From Anaerolineae bacterium CG2_30_58_95 (GTDB lineage Bacteria; Chloroflexota; Anaerolineae; Anaerolineales; Villigracilaceae), in the NCBI GenBank assembly GCA_001872165.1, contig MNXK01000088.1, positions 1 through 14,641 of the forward strand: DNA of 14,641 nucleotides, written 5' to 3'. The position numbers were made by a program, and so were the translations under genes. The notes beneath the pieces are model-generated. The model did not search any database and was not told the origin of the DNA. It worked only from the letters and a program-made list of their open reading frames with translations. Below, piece after piece: positions 6,620-11,639 of this stretch; positions within the stretch are counted from its first letter, which is position 1; every line of letters starts with the position of its first letter.

Positions 6620-6979
6620 ATGGCAACAGTTTATGTTCCCTCAATCTACGAGCGCAAACGCATCCCTAAAAAGGCGATTGATGATGTTGTGCGGCGCATC
6701 GTGCAGGAATTCTGCCCGCAGAAGATCATCATGTTCGGCTCATATGCGCGCGGCAACCCGCGACCCGAAAGTGATGTGGATTTACTGGTGGTGATGGATG
6801 CGCCGAAGGGCGAGAGAAAACAATCCTTGGCAATCCGCCGCCATCTCAATGTGATGTTCGGATTGGATCTGGTCGTTTATTCACCGGAACGACTGCGCCA
6901 GCGGCTCGAGTGGGGCGATTCATTTCTGCGGGAAGTTATCGAAACCGGCAAGGTGCTGCATGAATCCGCTGACACTTGA
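6620..6979 (+). CDS. MNT-type nucleotidyltransferase (antitoxin partner of HEPN)
   Basis: 119 residues from the ATG at 6620; an ATG at 6611 adds three residues. The 6620 start is preferred because GAGAA at 6606-6610 then lies 9 nt away. It is a minimal nucleotidyltransferase. The motif FGSYARG is followed by SDVDLLVV carrying the two metal-binding Asp (52, 54), and a third Asp lies at 83 in GLDLVVY, so the catalytic triad is complete. In studied MNT/HEPN systems this protein AMPylates and silences the HEPN RNase; by analogy it is the antitoxin here. It overlaps the HEPN gene by 20 nt and has its own -10 box. The whole pair is bracketed by copies of the trmI 3' end. Confidence 0.88.
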   Translation: MATVYVPSIYERKRIPKKAIDDVVRRIVQEFCPQKIIMFGSYARGNPRPESDVDLLVVMDAPKGERKQSLAIRRHLNVMFGLDLVVYSPERLRQRLEWGDSFLREVIETGKVLHESADT

Positions 6980-7343
6980 GTGGGTGGAGAAAGCCGAGGG
7001 GGATTTACACGTCGCCGGGCGCGAACTACGCACCCGTAAAATGCCCAACTACGACGCGGTCTGTTTCCATGCCCAGCAGTGCGCCGAAAAATATCTAAAG
7101 GCCATCTTGCAAGAGTACGATCAAAGGATACCAAAAATACATCATCTGGCAGAATTGCTCACGTTGGTAACAAAAGTGGACCCTACCTGCCAATTTCTGC
7201 TGCCAGACCTGGATGTGTTGGAAGATTATGCTGTCGAGTTTCGCTATCCTGGCCTGATTGCTGAAAAGGGTGAGGCGCAATCTGCTTTCGAAGCCGCACA
7301 GAGGGTGCGAATGTTCGTGCGACAACGGCTGGGATTAGAATAA
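6960..7343 (+). CDS. HEPN-domain protein (likely toxin partner of MNT)
   Basis: 127 residues, mostly helical. The segment PNYDAVCFHAQQCAEKYLKAIL (29-50) is the signature first half of HEPN proteins encoded beside MNT nucleotidyltransferases. HEPN toxins are commonly metal-independent RNases with an R-x4-6-H motif. An R-x4-H spacing is present (Arg56 to His61, RIPKIH), but it lies in the loop before helix 3, where this subfamily normally has a conserved His, so activity is not assured. The start overlaps the MNT gene by 20 nt, indicating translational coupling. A small 5-bp hairpin follows the stop (7343-7358), then the stranded trmI fragment. Confidence 0.85.
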   Translation: MNPLTLEWVEKAEGDLHVAGRELRTRKMPNYDAVCFHAQQCAEKYLKAILQEYDQRIPKIHHLAELLTLVTKVDPTCQFLLPDLDVLEDYAVEFRYPGLIAEKGEAQSAFEAAQRVRMFVRQRLGLE

Positions 7344-7360
7344 CAAGATTTTGCTTGTGC

Positions 7361-7462
7361 CCCACGGATAGGACGGTGGCGCACACGGGGTTCTTGATTT
7401 TCGGGCGGCGCATCGAGCCGGGCGAGGACGAACGCGTCAAGGAGTTGTTGGAGGAGGTCGAA
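7361..7462 (+). pseudogene. Stranded second copy of the trmI 3' end
   Basis: The frame reads PTDRTVAHTGFLIFGRRIEP, then GEDERVKELLEE, matching the last 35 or so residues of TrmI with only a few changes. No start codon or methyltransferase core is attached. An open frame from a TTG at 7355 runs through it into the antitoxin, but a real protein with this fusion is unlikely. It is probably the original trmI end displaced by insertion of, or recombination with, the segment that carries MNT/HEPN. A GGAGGAGG inside it serves as a ribosome-binding site for the next gene. Confidence 0.85.
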
Positions 7463-7685
7463 GTGTTAGGCACGAATGTCTCTGACCTGACTGTAGATGA
7501 ATTGAAACTCTTGATACGTGAGACTGTTGAAATGGCATTAGCCGAATTTCTGACAGGCCCGGATAGAGGTCTCGAATTGCGCCAGGGCATGAAAACCGCC
7601 CTGGAACGTTCTCTCAAAGCGGTGCGAGAAGGGTGGCGTAGTCTATTCTGCTGAAGAGGTTGCCAAGGATCTTGGGTTGGGGTAA
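7463..7685 (+). pseudogene. Frameshifted antitoxin of a RelE-type pair
   Basis: Starts at a GTG 6-7 nt after a strong GGAGGAGG. The protein reads SDLTVDELKLLIRETVEMALAEFL and then a charged helical stretch, the pattern of small antitoxins that precede RelE/ParE-type toxins. Near 7633 the frame is lost and the original frame hits a stop at 7654. Shifting by one base restores YSAEEVAKDLGLG and a TAA at 7683-7685, the expected C-terminus. A one-base insertion (or sequencing error) in the GGGTGG stretch explains this. The toxin start lies 4 nt further on. Confidence 0.75.
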
Positions 7686-7689
7686 ATCC

Positions 7690-7800
7690 ATGCGCTATTT
7701 GCAATATACCGCCGAGGCAAAAGCGGATCTGGCGAGGCTGGATAAACCCCTGGCTCAACGGGTTTTTAGAAAATTGCGCTGCCTGGCGAAGAAAGCAAAA
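7690..7800 (+). pseudogene. Truncated RelE/ParE-family toxin
   Basis: The first 37 residues (MRYLQYTAEAKADLARLDKP, then a helix with RKLRCLAKKAK) match the N-terminal strand and helices of RelE-superfamily toxins of the type paired with the preceding antitoxin. From about 7800 the similarity ends. The open frame continues to 7911 only by running through the ribosome-binding site and first 88 nt of the next gene in another frame. The C-terminal strands with the catalytic residues are missing, so the toxin should be dead. Together with the frameshifted antitoxin this is a decayed locus. Confidence 0.7.
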
Positions 7801-7823
7801 AGTACAATCCATAGGAGGCTCTT

Positions 7824-8387
7824 ATGTTTCGACGACGCGGTTTCGCTCGACCTTTACGAAGGGCGTTTGCACCGGATATTCCCCCCGCCCTGCAGCGCGC
7901 CAACGAGTTGATGGCTACCGGCGACTACAACGGCGCAGCGGTCGCCTTCGAGGGACTGGCGCGCGGCGCGGAGGGACGCGGCGGCCCGCGCGCCCCTCAC
8001 CTGTACCTGCAAGCTGGCCGGGCGCGCCTCCTGATTGGACAAATAGCTGCAGGCATGGGGCACATCCGGCATGGGCTGGCTCTTCTCGCCGCGCGCCAGC
8101 AATGGCCGGTGTTGCATCGCACGGGTCAACTAACGGTTGCCTTCCTCACCGAGCGCGGTCTGACCCAGAAAGCGCAGGAAATTTCGGATTATCTCAAAGC
8201 GACTCTCCCGCCTTTGCCTGTAAGTGATTTTGGTTCTCAAACCGCTCCCGGCGAGAAGCCCAGACCCGTTTTGCCAACCACCTGTCCCGGCTGCGGAGGC
8301 CCCATCCGCGCGGACGAGGTCGAGTGGGTGGACGAGGTCACGGCCGAGTGTCCCTATTGCGGCAGCGCGGTGAGAGGGGAGAGTTAA
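7824..8387 (+). CDS. Unrecognised protein: helical-repeat N-terminus and C-terminal zinc ribbon
   Basis: 187 residues with a clear AGGAGG site 5 nt upstream. After a basic start, residues about 20-130 form paired amphipathic helices (ANELMATGDYNGAAVAFEGL is typical of a TPR unit). A Pro-rich linker follows, then two CxxC knuckles: Cys154/Cys157 (CPGCGG) and Cys176/Cys179 (CPYCGS). Eighteen residues separate the knuckles, a treble-clef/zinc-ribbon arrangement. Such a combination suggests a scaffold or adaptor that binds protein or nucleic acid. I do not recognise the family. It begins right after the toxin remnant and ends at the first base of a palindromic repeat. Confidence 0.8.
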   Translation: MFRRRGFARPLRRAFAPDIPPALQRANELMATGDYNGAAVAFEGLARGAEGRGGPRAPHLYLQAGRARLLIGQIAAGMGHIRHGLALLAARQQWPVLHRTGQLTVAFLTERGLTQKAQEISDYLKATLPPLPVSDFGSQTAPGEKPRPVLPTTCPGCGGPIRADEVEWVDEVTAECPYCGSAVRGES

Positions 8388-8567
8388 CCACGAAGCCGCA
8401 AAGAGCGCAAAGGATATCAACCTTCGCGAAGACTAAGAGCCTATCCGAATGACGGAGTGCAGACTTTAGTCTGCTTGCCTTGCGGACTGCTTGCGGACTA
8501 AAGTCCGCGCTCCGGAGGTTTTTCGGATAGGCTCTAAAGCGCTTCGCGTTCTTCGCCTCTTCGCGGT
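8387..8567. repeat. Outer CGAAG-rich palindromic repeat, interrupted by a MITE
   Basis: Left arm 8387-8412 and right arm 8542-8567 are inverted copies matching at 20 of 26 positions, built from repeats of the CGAAG/CAAAG type. The left arm starts at the last base of the preceding stop codon. The 100-bp element at 8436-8535 splits this repeat. Without it the palindrome would be about 80 bp. Confidence 0.75.
8436..8535. mobile_element. 100-bp MITE-like palindromic element
   Basis: Perfect 14-bp terminal inverted repeats (AGAGCCTATCCGAA and its complement) lie at 8436-8449 and 8522-8535. TAA is present at both junctions if the ends are taken one base in, as expected for a short target-site duplication. 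Internally, GCAGACTTTAGTCTGC (8459-8474) and GCGGACTAAAGTCCGC (8493-8508) are each palindromes and are also inverted copies of one another, so the element can fold end to end. It has no coding capacity and would need a transposase elsewhere in the genome. The family of that transposase is not determinable here. Confidence 0.8.
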
Positions 8568-8578
8568 AAATAAACTCT

Positions 8579-9217
8579 ATGGCGCAGATCCTTACCGAAC
8601 ATTACATCGCATCCTGCTTGCGTAAGGTTTACCAGCCCGGCGTGGTCGCCTCCACGGATGGCTACGCAGCGTTATTGGGGAATGAAGCGCTCACCTGCGC
8701 GGCGGTTCTGATGCCGCTTGCCTGGCGCGAAGATGAGTGGCGCCTGCTCTTTACCCGCCGCACGAACGATGTCGAGCAGCACAAAGGACAGGTTTCCTTC
8801 CCCGGCGGCGCGTGCGATGTTCAGGATGCCACCCCGGAGCAAACCGCTCTGCGTGAGGCTTACGAGGAGATTGGGCTAGACCCAGGCGATGTGCGCCTGC
8901 TGGGTCGCTTGAAAGAGATGGTAACCATCACCTGTTTTCGGGTTACACCAGTGATAGGGATCATCCCATGGCCGTATGATTTCCGCCTCTCGGCCGTCGA
9001 GGTGGAGCGCGTCTTTTCGATCCCTCTTCTCTGGCTTGCGCAGCCTGTAAACTGGGAAGAACATAACTTCCCGCCACTTGCAGGTGCGCAAGTGCAGGTG
9101 GATGGCGCGCCGCGCTCTTTCCCGGTCATCAGCTATCATCCGTATGATGGCGAAATCCTTTGGGGGGCCAGCGCCAGGATGACGCAAGATTTTCTGAAAG
9201 TGCTGGAGCTATTATAA
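8579..9217 (+). CDS. Nudix hydrolase, CoA pyrophosphatase (NudL) type
   Basis: 212 residues. It carries the UPF0035/NudL signature LLFTRR...HKGQVSFPGG (57-77) directly followed by the Nudix box (77-100), with REAYEEIGL at 92-100 supplying the metal-binding glutamates. NudL-type enzymes split coenzyme A or its derivatives into 3',5'-ADP and phosphopantetheine, in the cytoplasm. Length and motif order fit that subfamily better than generic MutT proteins. No Shine-Dalgarno sequence is visible before the ATG, because the upstream 190 nt is repeat DNA; the repeat may have displaced the original promoter or leader. It converges on rplY through a long hairpin. Confidence 0.9.
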   Translation: MAQILTEHYIASCLRKVYQPGVVASTDGYAALLGNEALTCAAVLMPLAWREDEWRLLFTRRTNDVEQHKGQVSFPGGACDVQDATPEQTALREAYEEIGLDPGDVRLLGRLKEMVTITCFRVTPVIGIIPWPYDFRLSAVEVERVFSIPLLWLAQPVNWEEHNFPPLAGAQVQVDGAPRSFPVISYHPYDGEILWGASARMTQDFLKVLELL

Positions 9218-9221
9218 AAAA

Positions 9222-9305
9222 CCCCTCCCCCGTTCGCCCCCCTTTCATCCCCCCATTTTCGCTGAACTGCGCGAAAATGGGGGGACAGAGGGGGGCGGGT
9301 GGGGG
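9222..9305. terminator. Long C/G-rich hairpin between convergent genes (likely bidirectional terminator)
   Basis: The core is a perfect 14-bp stem (9249-9262 with 9271-9284; six C/G pairs, then ATTTTCGC) and an 8-nt loop. C-rich tracts on the left (9222-9245) and G-rich tracts on the right (9288-9305) extend the pairing imperfectly to about 84 nt. It lies between the stops of the Nudix gene and rplY. It lacks a long T tract, so it may be a repeat element doing a terminator's job. Confidence 0.7.
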
Positions 9306-9316
9306 CTAAATGGGAA

Positions 9317-9988
9317 TTACTTCTTCTCGCCCTCTTCGGGAACTTCCTCTTCCTTCTTGCCCTTCTCGATCACCTCCGGTTCGGTCACTACCTCGCCAGC
9401 CACGGCTTCCGCTACGACCTCTTCCACTTCCTCGGCTCTGGCGGCCGTCGCCACCACGACCATCTCTTCCAGGTCGCTCAGGATCTTGACTTTATCCGAA
9501 AGGACGATGTCGCGGACGTGGATGCCATCGCCAACGTTTGCCAGGCTGGAAATATCCACTGTGATGCGTGCGGGCAGGTCTTGAGGGAAGCATTCGACCT
9601 CGAGTTCGTCCAGGCTGGTGACGAGCACCGCGTTGAAATCATTGACGGCTGGCGCGCTGCCGGTCAATTCGATGCTGACGTGCGTGCGCAGTTTCTCGGT
9701 CAGCGAGACGACCTGGAAGTCCACGTGCACCAGGCTGCGCTTGATGGGATTCCGCTGGCTCTCGCGCACCAGAGATGGGTATTCCTTGCCCTCCAGGTCA
9801 ATTGTCACCAGGCTGGAGGATGTCAGGTGGGAGAGGGTGCGCGAGGCCTCGCGCCCATCCATCGAGATCGGGGTCGGCGCGATGTGCCGCCCGTAGAGCA
9901 CCCCCGGAAGTTGACCGGCGCGGCGCAGGGCGCGCACCTGTTTGCCGGTCACTGTACGGTGGGTTGCCTGGATAACTACATTTTCCAT
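9317..9988 (-). CDS. rplY: Large ribosomal subunit protein bL25 (CTC/general stress type)
   Basis: 223 residues, the long CTC form. The N-terminal 5S rRNA-binding domain (about 1-92) includes GKQVRALRRAGQLPGVLYG and the RNPIKRSLVHVDFQ segment. A C-terminal beta domain (about 93-185) with LVTSLDELEVECFPQDLPA follows. The last 40 or so residues are a Glu/Val/Lys-rich acidic tail. It binds 5S rRNA at the central protuberance. The start has a GGAAGGAAAG-type ribosome-binding site. A strong promoter lies about 160 nt upstream and a palindromic repeat sits in the leader. Confidence 0.95.
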   Translation of the reverse strand: MENVVIQATHRTVTGKQVRALRRAGQLPGVLYGRHIAPTPISMDGREASRTLSHLTSSSLVTIDLEGKEYPSLVRESQRNPIKRSLVHVDFQVVSLTEKLRTHVSIELTGSAPAVNDFNAVLVTSLDELEVECFPQDLPARITVDISSLANVGDGIHVRDIVLSDKVKILSDLEEMVVVATAARAEEVEEVVAEAVAGEVVTEPEVIEKGKKEEEVPEEGEKK

Positions 9989-10021
9989 TCTTTCCTTCCT
10001 CGAGCGCCTCTCACTCTTGCT

Positions 10022-10091
10022 GTAGTAACGGCTTTAGCCGTTCTGAACGACTGCCTGCCCTGGCGGGCTAGGCCAGGGAAGTCGTCACTAC
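10022..10091. repeat. 70-bp palindromic repeat in the rplY leader
   Basis: Nested inverted arms pair from the outside in: GTAGT with ACTAC (10022-10026, 10087-10091), ACGACT with AGTCGT (10047-10052, 10080-10085), and CCCTGGC with GCCAGGG (10058-10064, 10072-10078). The left arm carries an extra local hairpin, AACGGCT-TT-AGCCGTT (10027-10042). It lies between the promoter and the rplY start, so it is transcribed as leader RNA. The CTTTAG centre resembles the inner palindromes of the element at 8436. Confidence 0.75.
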
Positions 10092-10151
10092 TGTTCAGGG
10101 TTACCTTCGCTCTCGTATGATATTTCCCGGCCTGTGCCGGAAGCGGGCGAA

Positions 10152-10180
10152 ATTGTAGCCGCCAAAATGGGTTTCGTCAA
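10152..10180 (-). promoter_or_regulatory. Sigma-70-type promoter of rplY
   Basis: On the minus strand TTGACG (10175-10180) and TACAAT (10152-10157) are spaced by exactly 17 nt. It lies between the PHP gene stop and rplY. The predicted leader is about 155 nt, long for a bacterial gene, because it includes the palindromic repeat. Confidence 0.8.
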
Positions 10181-10199
10181 GTATGAGCATCTTTCTTGT

Positions 10200-11258
10200 T
10201 TATCTCACATAGATCGGGTTGCTGAAGATCCAGCCGCGCTTGCGTCCCAGGAAGCGCAGGTAAGCCTCCACCCGGTATACGCCCGGCTCGGTCGTGATGT
10301 GGGTGATTAACTCGCCCTCGACCGCCTTGAGCACTTTGCCATCCTTGAGCAGGCGGAGATCGGCGCGCTTCGGCGCTTTGACTTGCAGGGTCACGCCGCC
10401 CTCGGCTGGGAGCTCGTCACCCATCAACGCAGATTTTTCTTTGCCCTGGGCGGAGAAGCGGAAGCCGCGCGTGGGGGCCGGCAGATCGTAGCCGACGAAG
10501 GCGTGACCGGCCGCCAGCGCCGCGTAGATCATCTTGCGGTCGGCGAGCAGGTCGCCGGTCAACGGCTGCGGGACGAGCAGGTGTGTGTTGACGGTGGAGA
10601 AATGGAATTCATAGGGGAATATCGTTTTACGCAGCGGTCCCATTCTCATTTTACTGGCATGCGCATCCGAGCCGCCCACCGCGACGACCCGCCGCCCGGA
10701 GGTCAGCAGGTTATCCCAAATGCGCAAGGCTTTTGGGTGCGGCCCGCGCGCGATGAATTCAGGGTAGTAAGCGTAGAAGAGGCCGTCGAGTTTGTCTTTG
10801 ATCACCATCTTGAGTTCGCTGAAGCCATTCCAAAGCTCGATGCCGGTGTATCCGGATACCCGCCAGTCTTCCCAGGAGATGTCCGTCTCGTTGAAGGCGG
10901 GCAGCTCCGGGTCCACGGGATGGGCGATGAAGGAGACGCCTCCAGCTTGGCGGACAGCGTCAATCAGCGCCTGAGGGTCATCTGCAAGAGTGGCTAACTC
11001 GCGCTCCGCGCCGAAGACGAGCAGGTGGTTCTTTTGCGGGTCGCGGCCCTGATCGTGAACTTCCTCGCCGACCAGGAGCAAGACGCGCTGTTTGCCGTTG
11101 CGGTGATAGCTTTCGAGGCCCTGCACCCAGATGTTGTGGTCGCTGACCAGGATGGCATCCAGGCCGGATTTAATGGCGGCCCGCGCCAGGTCCGCGTGGG
11201 TGCCGCTGCCGTCCGAATAGGTGGTGTGCATGTGCAGGTTGATGGTCAGCTCGTGCAT
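10200..11258 (-). CDS. PHP-domain metal-dependent phosphoesterase
   Basis: 352 residues. All four PHP motifs can be read: His9/His11 with Asp16 in NLHMHTTYSDG, Asp40/His41 in VSDHN, Glu65 or Glu66 followed by His78 and His113 (FIAHPVD), and Asp198/His200 in GGSDAH. These residues bind the metal cluster of the polymerase-and-histidinol-phosphatase fold. Related proteins hydrolyse phosphomonoesters or nucleotides. The C-terminal 70 or so residues (after about 280) look like a separate beta domain ending in FSNPIYVR, seen in larger PHP proteins. There is no signal peptide. The start has a GGAG site and diverges from secG. The substrate cannot be stated. Confidence 0.9.
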   Translation of the reverse strand: MHELTINLHMHTTYSDGSGTHADLARAAIKSGLDAILVSDHNIWVQGLESYHRNGKQRVLLLVGEEVHDQGRDPQKNHLLVFGAERELATLADDPQALIDAVRQAGGVSFIAHPVDPELPAFNETDISWEDWRVSGYTGIELWNGFSELKMVIKDKLDGLFYAYYPEFIARGPHPKALRIWDNLLTSGRRVVAVGGSDAHASKMRMGPLRKTIFPYEFHFSTVNTHLLVPQPLTGDLLADRKMIYAALAAGHAFVGYDLPAPTRGFRFSAQGKEKSALMGDELPAEGGVTLQVKAPKRADLRLLKDGKVLKAVEGELITHITTEPGVYRVEAYLRFLGRKRGWIFSNPIYVR

Positions 11259-11272
11259 GGTTCTCCATTTGG

Positions 11273-11302
11273 TTGACGGTTTTCCCGCTTCAAAGGTATA
11301 AT
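11273..11302 (+). promoter_or_regulatory. Sigma-70-type promoter of secG
   Basis: TTGACG (11273-11278) and TATAAT (11297-11302) are separated by 18 nt, 30 nt before the secG start. It sits in the 74-nt divergent gap with the PHP gene. Confidence 0.8.
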
Positions 11303-11332
11303 TTGGCGGCTATCTACATAGGAGGCTTCTGA

Positions 11333-11560
11333 ATGGAACAGTTCTTGTACGCGAGTTTGATTATAACGTCAATCGCCTTGGTGTTCAGCATTATTCTGCA
11401 AAGCAAAGGCGCGGGCTTGGGTGGTCTGACAGGCACTGATACCGGCGGCGTTTTCACCGCCCGGCGAGGCATCGAGAAGACCCTGTTTTGGGTGACGATC
11501 TTGTTCAGCGCCCTGTTCTTCATCCTGGTGATCACTACCGTGATCGTCGTCAGGGGTTAA
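11333..11560 (+). CDS. secG: Preprotein translocase subunit SecG
   Basis: 75 residues, a normal SecG length. Two hydrophobic helices (about 4-23 and 50-72) flank a Gly-rich cytoplasmic loop with the diagnostic SKGAGLGGLTG, then a TARRG element before helix 2. SecG is the third core subunit of the SecYEG channel and helps SecA-driven export. The start has a GGAGG site. A strong promoter lies upstream and a hairpin follows the stop, so it seems to be a monocistronic unit. Confidence 0.95.
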   Translation: MEQFLYASLIITSIALVFSIILQSKGAGLGGLTGTDTGGVFTARRGIEKTLFWVTILFSALFFILVITTVIVVRG

Positions 11561-11575
11561 TCGAACTTTCCGACG

Positions 11576-11624
11576 AGAAAGGCCATCACCGGCTGGTTGC
11601 CGAACGCGCCGGAGAGGCCTTTCT
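11576..11624 (+). terminator. Hairpin after secG
   Basis: Arms AGAAAGGCC (11576-11584) and GGCCTTTCT (11616-11624) are perfectly complementary, with a partial inner CCGGC/GCCGG pairing and a T-rich stretch at the base. It begins 15 nt after the secG stop and ends 15 nt before the next start, so it probably terminates secG transcription. If it reads through, it would lie in the leader of the solute-binding protein gene. Confidence 0.65.
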
Positions 11625-11639
11625 TCGTTAATTTAAGAT

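Noticed and set aside
7125..7145. R-x4-H in the HEPN protein as a proven RNase active site
   Set aside because: The spacing fits, but the motif sits in a loop that has a conserved His in this subfamily for other reasons, so it is not evidence of catalysis by itself.
7355..7654. A 99-residue protein joining the trmI tail to the antitoxin
   Set aside because: The start would be a TTG with no ribosome-binding site, its first third is a copy of a gene end, and it ends at a frameshift.
7690..7911. Full 73-residue RelE-like protein
   Set aside because: Only the first 37 residues resemble the family; the rest is the next gene's ribosome-binding site and coding sequence read in another frame.
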